Shown: one piece after another, positions 36,801-44,835 of the stretch
Layout: every line of letters starts with the position of its first letter
Position numbering within the stretch: the first letter of the stretch is position 1
DNA from: Pseudovibrio sp. Ad37
GTDB lineage: Bacteria; Pseudomonadota; Alphaproteobacteria; Rhizobiales; Stappiaceae
Direction of reading: 5' to 3'
NCBI RefSeq assembly: GCF_001623075.1
Contig: NZ_LMCF01000190.1
Span: forward strand, 1 to 45,042
DNA length: 45,042 nt
Translations under genes and position numbers: made by a program
Notes under the pieces: model-generated
Told to the model about the DNA's origin: nothing
Database searches by the model: none
The model's input: the letters and a program-made list of their open reading frames with translations, nothing else

Positions 36801-39800
36801 CCGTTACGAAATGCTAAAGCTCAATGGAGAATGCGCGCAGCTATCTTACCCTGAAGATGTCGCCCCCAAATGCCCGCTCTACCTGTCTGTTCTTGATGAA
36901 GCTGAAACCTACCAGTTCTACTGGGAGTATGATCTCAGTTATTTCGACAATGATGCTATCACCCTGCTGGAGCAAACCATGTTCGCTGGTTTGGATCATA
37001 TGGAAACTGAAGAGGTTGCAGCGAACGTCTTCCAACTCAACACACAACAACGCATTTCGCATGTAACTGGTACAAGCCAGTCACTGCCATACACAACGGT
37101 CGCAAGCTGGTTTCAGAAACAAGTCTCACTATCACCACATGCACCTGCCCTCGCATGGCGCGGCAACACTCTCACCTATCATGAGTTGGACGAGTTATCC
37201 GATGCTTTGGCTGTTTATATGCAGTCCACTATTTTCGGGTCAACAGAACCTGTCGGACCTGCGCACGTCGCACTCTATATGGATGCTTCCCCAGACTACA
37301 TAGTCTCGCTTCTGGCAGTTACAAAACTGGGTGTAACAGCACTTCCGTTGGACCTGAGCTATCCTCAAAAGCTGCTGGAGGATGTGATTTCGCAAGCCCA
37401 ACCAGTTGGGATCCTCCATGCAGCGCAGGCATCCTTACCTTCTGCACTTAAACGCAAGGACTTACACGCGCTCTCAGTCGATTTGCAAGAGCTCAGAAAC
37501 TTGCGAGATCATCAGCATCCTCTGAAATTTTCAGATCGTGAAAGGCCCTTATATACCCTGTTCACCTCCGGTTCCACTGGCCACCCCAAAGGGGTTGATG
37601 TCTACAACCAGACACTTTGCAATTTGTTGCACTGGCAACAGCAACAGGGAGGATTGCCCGCTGGAGAACGCACCATGCAGTTCTCCAAGTTAGCCTTCGA
37701 TGTCTCGTTTCAGGAGATCTTTTCAACGCTCTGTTCGGGCGGGTGCTTCCATGTCATTGATCCTCTTTGGCGACAGGACATGCAGGGCTTATTGAACTAT
37801 GTGCGTGACAATAATCTGCAACGCATCTTTATGCCTTTTGTGGCGCTGGAATTGTTTTGCGAAGCTGCTCAAACATTCAACATTTTCCCCGGTGCCCTGA
37901 AGAATGTGATCACGGCCGGCGAGCAGTTGTATTGCACCAAAGCCCTCCGTGCGTTTTTCACGCAGTTACGCCAAGCCTCCTTGCACAATCACTATGGCCC
38001 AACAGAAACGCATGTGGTTTGCGCCCACTCTTTGCACGGATCAGCAGCACACTGGCCGACCCGCCCACCGATTGGCGCACCTGTACACAATACCGATATT
38101 CTCATCGTGGATGACAGCTTCCATCCGGTTTCATCCGGTGAACGCGGCCAACTTCTCATAGGCGGCAATCTGGTTCACCGTTGTTATTTGGACAATGCAG
38201 AGCTGAACGCAGAACGCTTTGTCATACTCCAGCCAGATAGTGGCACTGGCGGTTCAAAACTCTATTACAAAACCGGCGACATGGGCTTTTTGGATGAACT
38301 TGGACAGGTAAACTATGAGGGACGTCACGACCAGCAGGTGAAGATCTCAGGTCACCGCGTTGAACTCGGCCAGTTGGAAGCCTCTTTGATAAATCACGGT
38401 GCCATCGAACAGGCGTCTGTTGACTTTGATGACCAGCATAAAAAACTCCATGCCTATGTCAGCCTGCGAGAAGACACCATCAACGCAGATGAGCTTGATC
38501 ACTATCTTTCAACACAGCTTCCTGACTACATCCGGGTTGACGAATTCAGACAGGTCGACGAATGGCCCCGCGCTCCAAGTGGAAAGATAAATCAAAGAGC
38601 ATTGGCCGGCTGCAATTGGCGCAAGATTGAACGTAAAAAACGCAAAAAAAACGCAAATAACGCAATTCAACGCACAAATGAACTCATTGCAGCTTTTGAA
38701 CATGTCACTGGTGCATCCATCACTGCGGACCAAACATTTTTCGAGGCCGGATGCTCTTCCCTGCAATTGATGCGCTATCAAATGCATCTCAATAAAGCGC
38801 TGGAAGAAAAAGTCAGTATCGCAGATTTGTTTCGTTATGTGACACCTTCAGGTCTGGCAGAACATCTTGAAGGAAAAGCGGAATTAGAACCTCGGACTAG
38901 CAAATCATCGACAGCTAAAAATGCAGATAAAGTAGCTATAATCGGTATGGCACTACGTGTCCCAGGCGCAAACGACCTGGCCGAGTTCTGGTCCATGGTC
39001 CTTGAAAACCGAAGCGGAATTGAACATTTCACTCCAGAGAACCCTGATTTCGTTGGTGCGCGAAGTCAGATGAGCGAAATGATGTCGTTCGATCCTGAGT
39101 ACTTCGGTATCAGCCCACGGGAAGCAGCGCTCATGGATCCGCAGCAGCGGCATTTCCTGATGAGCTGTGTACATGCTCTTGAAAATGCTGGCATTCCTCC
39201 ACTGAACACCAATCAAAACATCGGTGTTATCGCAAGCTGTGGTGAGACAACCTACTATCACGCAGCCCTTCGCTCCAAACCTCCAACCGCCCTTCCCGAC
39301 AAGTTCCAAATGGCCTTACAGCATGAGAAAGACTTCCTCGCCACCAAGGTTGCCTTTCAGCTGGACCTCAAAGGCCCTGCCATTACACTACAAGCCGCCT
39401 GTGGAAGCTCGCTGATTGGCATTCATACAGCCGCAGGCATGCTCCGAAATGGTGAGTGTGATGTCATGCTAGCAGGAGGTGTGCTTGTAGATCCCGATAT
39501 GTCAGAGGGCTATAAGTATCAGTCTCAACACATCTTTTCCAAGGATGGCAACTGCTCACCGTTCAGCAAAGACGCCAGCGGCACCATCGGCGCCAGTGGT
39601 GTTGGGGTGGTGGTGTTGAAGTCATTGGATCGCGCCCGAGCGGACGGTGATCGCATTTATGCTGTTATCGAAGGATCAGCCATCAATAACGATGGTCGGT
39701 CCAAAATGAGTTATACTTCACCTTCAGTTTCCGGACAGGAAAGCGTCATTCGTCAAGCCCTTACGAATGCAGGAGTAAGGGGTGATCAAGTCGGATATGT

Positions 39801-42800
39801 GGAAGCGCACGGAACAGGGACACAACTGGGTGATCCTATTGAAGTACAAGCCCTTTCATCTGCATACGGTAATCTCCCCAAAGCATCCTGTGCACTCTCG
39901 TCTGTCAAAAGCCAGATCGGCCACTTAGGTGCCGGGGCTGGCGTCCTTGGGCTAATTCGCGCAGCACTGTCGATCTATCACGGCTATGTACCCTCTAACC
40001 TTGGATTTGAGCAGCCCAATCAAGAACTTGGCTTGGATCAAAAGGGGTTCTATATCTCGGCCAACAGCAAAAAATGGGAAGATACACGTCCACGTTATGC
40101 AGGCGTCAGCAGTTTCGGAATTGGCGGCACAAACGCTCATGTTGTAATCGGAGAAACCTCGGAAGACGAGCATCAACGATACGCGACTACAAAATGCCTT
40201 GTTCTATCAGCACATACCAAGACTGCACTTTTTTCTTTGGCAGAAAAGATCAAGAATTATCTTGAACATAACCCAACTTCATTTCAGCTGGTCCTCTCAC
40301 ATCTGCAATCAAGCAGGCGAGCACACCCATGGCGTTTTGCTATCGATTGTGATGATGCCGCAGAAGCTATCAAATCTCTCGGTTCATTCGCCCCGCATTA
40401 CTGTGATGAGAATAAAGGAGCTTGCAATCCCGCTAGCCTAACCGCTGCTGATTGGCTGGAAGGCAAAGAGATTGAGACACAAAGTGCAGGTACTCCGCCG
40501 CCTTGGGATTTGCCGGGTTATTGCTTCAATCTTCAACAATACAACGTGTTAGAGCTTCCTGCTACCAAAAGTAAGGCAAGTGAGAACCTTCCAAAACGCC
40601 TGCTAGAGGAACAATGGCTAAGCCAGATGGTTTGGCAGCCGGTCTGCCGCGTTGGAAGTTGTCAAACAGCGCAGAGATCAAAAACAGCGGTTGTCCTATA
40701 TGATCCGAACAACGTCTCCGATGATTTTGCCGCACTTGATGCCGTCTACCATCGTGTTGTGCCTGTTTGTTATGACGGACGCATTTCTGGTGCTCATTCA
40801 GACAAGTTGTCGGTAGATCCGTTTTCTACGGACTCCGTTGAAGACCTTCTGAGCCACCTGTCATTTATGAACCTTGGAGAGTTGGACTGGCTTCATGCAC
40901 TTCCATTGTCTTGCAAAGGCGAGCAAAATGAGTTGGATAGCCTTCAGGAAGCAAAAAAGGTTTGTCTGGATAGCCTGACTTATGTGCTTCAGGCTCACTC
41001 TAAATATGGGCTTGAGATATCCAGAATATGCCTGCTCTCTTACGAGGCTGCACCGGTGAATGGTACAGTCGCTCAGCCGCTACACGGGCTACTCGCTGGT
41101 CCGCTTTCTGTGATCCCTCAGGAGTTTGGCATCCAGACACTCTGGCTGGATTTAGAAGACACAAAACAAGGTTTTATTTGGTCCGAGGTTGCGTTTGCAC
41201 TCTCACTCGAAGATATGAAGGCACAACGCCTTGCCTTGCGTAATGGATTTGTTTGGGAATGCAGGATCTTACCTCTTTCTCAAAATCGCCCAACTACCGA
41301 ACCGATTGAACTCGATGCGTCAGCTCTCTTCGTGGTGACGGGTGGCAGCGGAGCGATTGGAACTCAAGTTTGCAATAGCCTGCTGGCTGATCCTCTTGCT
41401 CAAATCGCAATTATCTCCCGCAATCCGCGCATTCCAGAAGAACTTCTGCAGTTTGATACAAGAATTCACCTGATACAGGCTGACATAGGAAAGCCAGCCA
41501 CGTGGAGTGTCACATTTGAGAGTGTCGCCAGATTAGGCATGCCTGTTGTAGGCGTTGTCCATGCCTCTGGAGTTGGAGAAGGTAATCTGATTTCTTTCCG
41601 TGACCCGATAGAAGTCTACAACAAGATGCTAGCAAAGTATGAGGGAAGCATTTTTGTTGAGCGTTTCATTGAAGTATTCAAGCCAACGAGGGCTATCTAC
41701 TGCTCGTCAATGTCAGCTGTTTTAGGGGGAGCTGGCCAACTGGACTACGCTTCCTCCAACGCCTTAATGGATAGCTTTGCACATTACAGCAATCCTCTGG
41801 CACCTGACACAATCAGAACCACCATCAACTGGGATATCTGGAGCGAAAGTGGGATGGCGACCCACTCCAATACACAGGATGAACTGCATCAAAAACACCT
41901 GACGCTTGGCCTATCCAACAAAGAAGGCCTGCGCACATTCTCTCGAGCATTTCATACAACTGTACCACAAGTGCTGGTTAGCACTTGTGGTGTTGAAAAG
42001 GCTCGATACTTCTATCGATCACTGGTCAGGAACGAGATCAAATCTGATGCGCGAACGAGCAAGACACACAAACTAAAACTCATTCGCGATCAGATAGAAA
42101 CCCTTCTTCTGCAACAGCTTGGACTTGATCAGCTTGCCCCTGATGAATGCCTCTATGACTTAGGTATGGATTCACTTACTCTTCTGGACGTCGTTAGCCT
42201 CTTAGAAAACTATGACATTCAGGTGTTACTCTCCCAAATCCCAAAGAACACTTCCTTAGACCTGATTATGAATCTGGTTGAACAACAGCACAAGGCAAAC
42301 CCCTCTTCTCCAAACAGCACTTGGGCAGATGCAGTTGCCCCGCACCAATGGCATTCTGGTGAGGGTGATGAAGTTGTTGTTCTCATACATCCAATCGGAG
42401 GTGATGTTGAAGCATACCGAGAACTGGCAGGAAAACTCCCGGACAACATTGGGATCACCGTGATTGCCGATCCTGCCCTCACAAATCCCGATCTACCAAA
42501 AATCAGTTTAAAAGAAAGAGCTGCGGTTTACGCTGAAGCCATAGCGGAAAGGTTTGCAAATAAGCGGATTCATTTAGTCGGCTGGTCATTCGGCTCATGG
42601 GTTGCTCAAGAAATGGCACTCTGCTTCTCGAAGCAACAAAGAGCTCCCGGCAACTTAACGCTCATTGATCCGCCTACACCAAACTCTGGCGAAAACCTGA
42701 AGCAAATGAGTGAGCAAGAAGTCGAAATCATCTTCTTAAAGGAGCTGAAGGCGAAATGGCCAGATAAAAGAACCCTTGTTGAGAACAGTCATGAACGACA

Positions 42801-43098
42801 GGCCTATCAAGAAGCACTTGTTCGCTGTACGAAAGCCAATCTGGAAGCGATGGCACACCATACAATGAGTCCGACGCCTTTTTGGCAGGCGAGTGTATTC
42901 TTGGCATCTGAAACTGCCAAAGGGTTGCGTGGAACCCAAAATACAACATCAAACTCCCGTGAGATCTGGCTTAAATTACTACCAGATTTACACAACTGGC
43001 AGATTATTGAAGCAGATCACTATTCAATACTCATGGGAGAAACGTTAGATCACGTATTGGCTGCCGCTGGTTTGGTCAAAACACTCGAGTTGGTGTGA
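33883..43098 (+). CDS. pppD: NRPS-PKS PppD: A(Ile)-T-C-A(Pro)-T-KS-KR-ACP-TE, no AT
   Basis: A 3071-residue hybrid. Domains: A1 28-515 (code DAFFLGITFK, Ile-like), T1 Ser567 in GGDS, C 627-1050 (HHIILDG 750-756), A2 1080-1565 (code DVQFIAHVVK, Pro), T2 Ser1626 in GCSS, KS 1680-2095 (Cys1840, His1976 in VEAHGTGT, His2014 in SQIGHLG), a roughly 150-residue linker, KR 2245-2680 (GGSGAIG 2486-2492; Ser2609, Tyr2622), ACP Ser2764 in LGMDSL, TE 2830-3060 (Ser2902 in GWSFG, His3046). No acyltransferase is present; only KS-flanking and post-AT-like linker remnants occur. One malonyl extension and ketoreduction would give an Ile-Pro-beta-hydroxy acyl unit. The protein begins with an A domain, so it starts its own chain. 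AGAGG lies six bases before the ATG, eight bases after pppC. Confidence 0.92.
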   Translation: MTINTSHEYLASSSYDLEIGDQGPVQSSLLDSISFYADHFPELAAVQDHDRILSYQELNVRSSQVSSALRGHGVKNGDVVAVCLPRSQELIVVMLAILKAGATVVPLDAASPPDRQTAILTDSQTRFLIVPEASASTPFSRQAHQILPADQLLIQSLHENSGDLPRHPLAKNAFLFYTSGTTGTPKGVQVPLSAIERLAHQPRFVPMHIGDRYAHISNPAFDALSFDVWVPLLTGGCSVVFSSDELSDFAGFARQLEQQSISTMFMTVSLFNAMVDHGTACFGSLGHLLIGGEQLNPKTVEKWYAANPESACQIYNIYGPTECATFALCFAIPRDFDAGIIPIGSPIASTDCQLRSSNGEITNIGETGELYLGGAGVAHGYLNRTEETQRRFVELPNSGKWYNTGDLVRFNPQGLVEYVGRVDRQIKVRGFRVEPEEIEQRIQQYSKIQQACVLAAQEQGKPLELHAYLASEEQLDYEELDAHFSAYLPDYMRPHKVFCLGSLPLNANGKIDRKALQEMQIAPFRRASSSQASESAVLSSILQTAEMVLSVAQLSREETLLTAGGDSLKAISLSNQLNTVFGCRVAPSQLLNLTFTELSEIVGKHNEQANSLPHASAPSGLAKEQATSEQMRLWLQQQKNPADISYNTPFIFRFSGHLSAENLGHATYELVKKHPALRTSFHLIDDGVQQRVAESNPEAFHFHGTLEEEAISQLQTKLLTQPFVLEHPSLFQLHLVHEPNGSSVLLFHAHHIILDGWSLNILFEDLSRSFQAETDETGQDQKPIGLTPLDFAKWQSHLWETKHYNKQKDALFKLYDAPEMEECWKPVLKHGQGMQGVSAGRTRLTRLDAATRANLLTIAKRLSLTPHQVFHALFAHALYVHTGRTSFTVASPVANRLTTEFEATVGMFANTALVPVNIDPTASIQQNTSTLTQASKQVLACQDVAFEHVVDHLQKRKRISGIPFEFMFATENTRYEMLKLNGECAQLSYPEDVAPKCPLYLSVLDEAETYQFYWEYDLSYFDNDAITLLEQTMFAGLDHMETEEVAANVFQLNTQQRISHVTGTSQSLPYTTVASWFQKQVSLSPHAPALAWRGNTLTYHELDELSDALAVYMQSTIFGSTEPVGPAHVALYMDASPDYIVSLLAVTKLGVTALPLDLSYPQKLLEDVISQAQPVGILHAAQASLPSALKRKDLHALSVDLQELRNLRDHQHPLKFSDRERPLYTLFTSGSTGHPKGVDVYNQTLCNLLHWQQQQGGLPAGERTMQFSKLAFDVSFQEIFSTLCSGGCFHVIDPLWRQDMQGLLNYVRDNNLQRIFMPFVALELFCEAAQTFNIFPGALKNVITAGEQLYCTKALRAFFTQLRQASLHNHYGPTETHVVCAHSLHGSAAHWPTRPPIGAPVHNTDILIVDDSFHPVSSGERGQLLIGGNLVHRCYLDNAELNAERFVILQPDSGTGGSKLYYKTGDMGFLDELGQVNYEGRHDQQVKISGHRVELGQLEASLINHGAIEQASVDFDDQHKKLHAYVSLREDTINADELDHYLSTQLPDYIRVDEFRQVDEWPRAPSGKINQRALAGCNWRKIERKKRKKNANNAIQRTNELIAAFEHVTGASITADQTFFEAGCSSLQLMRYQMHLNKALEEKVSIADLFRYVTPSGLAEHLEGKAELEPRTSKSSTAKNADKVAIIGMALRVPGANDLAEFWSMVLENRSGIEHFTPENPDFVGARSQMSEMMSFDPEYFGISPREAALMDPQQRHFLMSCVHALENAGIPPLNTNQNIGVIASCGETTYYHAALRSKPPTALPDKFQMALQHEKDFLATKVAFQLDLKGPAITLQAACGSSLIGIHTAAGMLRNGECDVMLAGGVLVDPDMSEGYKYQSQHIFSKDGNCSPFSKDASGTIGASGVGVVVLKSLDRARADGDRIYAVIEGSAINNDGRSKMSYTSPSVSGQESVIRQALTNAGVRGDQVGYVEAHGTGTQLGDPIEVQALSSAYGNLPKASCALSSVKSQIGHLGAGAGVLGLIRAALSIYHGYVPSNLGFEQPNQELGLDQKGFYISANSKKWEDTRPRYAGVSSFGIGGTNAHVVIGETSEDEHQRYATTKCLVLSAHTKTALFSLAEKIKNYLEHNPTSFQLVLSHLQSSRRAHPWRFAIDCDDAAEAIKSLGSFAPHYCDENKGACNPASLTAADWLEGKEIETQSAGTPPPWDLPGYCFNLQQYNVLELPATKSKASENLPKRLLEEQWLSQMVWQPVCRVGSCQTAQRSKTAVVLYDPNNVSDDFAALDAVYHRVVPVCYDGRISGAHSDKLSVDPFSTDSVEDLLSHLSFMNLGELDWLHALPLSCKGEQNELDSLQEAKKVCLDSLTYVLQAHSKYGLEISRICLLSYEAAPVNGTVAQPLHGLLAGPLSVIPQEFGIQTLWLDLEDTKQGFIWSEVAFALSLEDMKAQRLALRNGFVWECRILPLSQNRPTTEPIELDASALFVVTGGSGAIGTQVCNSLLADPLAQIAIISRNPRIPEELLQFDTRIHLIQADIGKPATWSVTFESVARLGMPVVGVVHASGVGEGNLISFRDPIEVYNKMLAKYEGSIFVERFIEVFKPTRAIYCSSMSAVLGGAGQLDYASSNALMDSFAHYSNPLAPDTIRTTINWDIWSESGMATHSNTQDELHQKHLTLGLSNKEGLRTFSRAFHTTVPQVLVSTCGVEKARYFYRSLVRNEIKSDARTSKTHKLKLIRDQIETLLLQQLGLDQLAPDECLYDLGMDSLTLLDVVSLLENYDIQVLLSQIPKNTSLDLIMNLVEQQHKANPSSPNSTWADAVAPHQWHSGEGDEVVVLIHPIGGDVEAYRELAGKLPDNIGITVIADPALTNPDLPKISLKERAAVYAEAIAERFANKRIHLVGWSFGSWVAQEMALCFSKQQRAPGNLTLIDPPTPNSGENLKQMSEQEVEIIFLKELKAKWPDKRTLVENSHERQAYQEALVRCTKANLEAMAHHTMSPTPFWQASVFLASETAKGLRGTQNTTSNSREIWLKLLPDLHNWQIIEADHYSILMGETLDHVLAAAGLVKTLELV

Positions 43099-43812
43099 TT
43101 GGAAGGGGGAGTGGATGTCTAACCTGCTGATACCAGGGTCCACAGCAAGACTACAGCTATAACCCTCCCATCCAACCTCAATATCCATCAGTTTCAAAGG
43201 AAGAGGTTCTGAAGTGATCCAGGGGTGCTGTTGTTCTAATTTCACGTCAAGTGAGCTGAGGTCATCACGCAGCCCCTCACCTGTTGCCTTTAAGATGGCT
43301 TCTTTCCGGGTCCAACAGCGATAAAACATGGCTGCGCGTTCCTCTGGACTCCTCGATTCAATGTGTAAACGTTCCATCGGATGACAAACAACCGGCATCA
43401 AATCAGTCATTTGGCTGCCTCGCCGCATGAGTTCAATATCGACACCCAAGGGTGCATTACGAGCCAAAGCAACTGCAACTACCCCCCCTGAATGACTAAC
43501 ATTAAATGTCGGGTATCCTGAAAGGTATGGCTTACCACCATCTTGCAGCAGAAAGGGTATTGGCGGTTGATCCACTCCCAGAATGGTTCTAACGACCCAA
43601 CGACCCATGGCAAACGCGCGCCGATCTCTCATGAACCTGAAACAGGCACCTCTTGTTTTCTCTTCAGCGGTTAACGCTTGGTCCATTGGAAATGGATACT
43701 CCAATGGCAACAAAACAAGCATCACTTTGTTGGCCCCACAGCAACGTTGCCATTGCTCTTTCACAGCCCAAAACCAATGCTGAGCATCAAAGACGGAAAA
43801 TGAAACAGGCAT
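43045..43812 (-). CDS. Sfp-type 4'-phosphopantetheinyl transferase
   Basis: A 255-residue PPTase that would convert the apo T and ACP domains of PppA-D to holo form using coenzyme A. Motifs: FNVSHSGGVVAVALA, LGVDIEL (Mg-binding Asp and Glu) and FYRCWTRKEAILKATGEGL, all in the expected order for the Sfp/EntD/AcpT superfamily. An N-terminal RFMRDRRAFAMGR fits the Sfp-like substrate-binding region. It lies tail to tail with pppD and the two coding ends overlap by 54 bases. It is six bases from the TEII gene upstream on the same strand, forming a two-gene unit. Presence of its own PPTase makes the cluster self-sufficient for carrier activation, useful for a transferable cluster. Confidence 0.93.
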   Translation of the reverse strand: MPVSFSVFDAQHWFWAVKEQWQRCCGANKVMLVLLPLEYPFPMDQALTAEEKTRGACFRFMRDRRAFAMGRWVVRTILGVDQPPIPFLLQDGGKPYLSGYPTFNVSHSGGVVAVALARNAPLGVDIELMRRGSQMTDLMPVVCHPMERLHIESRSPEERAAMFYRCWTRKEAILKATGEGLRDDLSSLDVKLEQQHPWITSEPLPLKLMDIEVGWEGYSCSLAVDPGISRLDIHSPFQSHQLECFDQTSGSQYVI

Positions 43813-43818
43813 GAAATC

Positions 43819-44604
43819 TTAAGCGAGCTCTATGGATGAAGGCTGGTACAACTGACAAACAACGTTTGCAGCATGGTCTTTTATCTGATTAAGGACATTA
43901 GCTGGAGAATGCTCGATGAAGAAATGCCCACCTTCGACTTCATCAATGGCAACAGTTTCAGAGCTCAACTTCGTCCATCCCTTCACTTTATGCGCTTCCA
44001 CAATCTGATCTTGAGTTCCTGCGTAGACAAAGACTGGTGACGCGATTTGCCAAGGAACTCGCGGCCTGTAAGTCTCACAGAGTTCAAAGTCACCTATAAT
44101 CGCAGGTAAAAGCAAGTCTACAAGATCGTCATGTTGCGCAATCTGAGCAAACTCGGGATTAAACGAGATGAGCTCATCAACCATCTCCTTGCGAGTACAC
44201 CCATCAAGAAACGGTAGGGTTCTTGGAGCAAAAGGAGACGCCGAAGCCAACACAAAAAGGGCCGTTGGCTTCAGCTGGCTTTGCTTAAAAAGATGGAGCG
44301 CCAACTCGTAAGCAATCCACCCCCCCATACTTGAACCCAATATTGCAAAAGGCGCATCGCCGAACTGCTCAATCTCTAGCGCTAGCTGCGATACAACCCT
44401 TTCCATCGCATTGATTGCTGGTTCTTTTAACCGGGTTCCTCGCCCTGGAAATTTAGCAGGCATCACATTTACCTGATCACCTAGCGGTACTTTCCATCGG
44501 TTATACAAGCTCGTATCACCTCCCGCCTGAGGCAAACAGATTAAGTTCAGCTTGTATTTATTTGCTGTTGTATCAAACCATTGAGATAGTGTCTGATAAT
44601 TCAT
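43819..44604 (-). CDS. Type II thioesterase
   Basis: A 261-residue alpha/beta hydrolase of the external (type II) thioesterase family found with NRPS and PKS systems. The N-terminal LICLPQAGGDTSLYNRW and FPGRGTR are family hallmarks. The nucleophile Ser92 lies in GSSMGG, and the catalytic His is in EGGHFFIEHSP. It is soluble. It would remove acetyl or wrong aminoacyl groups from stalled carrier domains, including those made by promiscuous PPTase priming. The start at 44604 has GAAGA about nine bases upstream. It is the first gene of a two-gene unit with the PPTase. Confidence 0.92.
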   Translation of the reverse strand: MNYQTLSQWFDTTANKYKLNLICLPQAGGDTSLYNRWKVPLGDQVNVMPAKFPGRGTRLKEPAINAMERVVSQLALEIEQFGDAPFAILGSSMGGWIAYELALHLFKQSQLKPTALFVLASASPFAPRTLPFLDGCTRKEMVDELISFNPEFAQIAQHDDLVDLLLPAIIGDFELCETYRPRVPWQIASPVFVYAGTQDQIVEAHKVKGWTKLSSETVAIDEVEGGHFFIEHSPANVLNQIKDHAANVVCQLYQPSSIELA

Positions 44605-44835
44605 ATAAAAATCTTCAATATAAACAAACCTAATGGTGCAAATAAAACACAGTTTTGATGTAGGGCTGAGTAGATAAATTTATGAGTTTATCTGCAAGTT
44701 GGATTTTTGCTACGGAATATATTCAGCAATGCTATGAAGTGTGTGCGATACGAACGTAGGCAAGTTTGAATATGCATAAGGCTTAGAGCTGGCTCGGGAA
44801 ATTTGGACAGGTTGTGAAAGTGGATTTAGCTCAGG
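44605..44835. other. Upstream region of the thioesterase gene
   Basis: AT-rich sequence between the TEII start and the IS3-family end, expected to contain the promoter of the TEII-PPTase unit. No clear promoter boxes, repeats or genes were identified. Confidence 0.35.
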
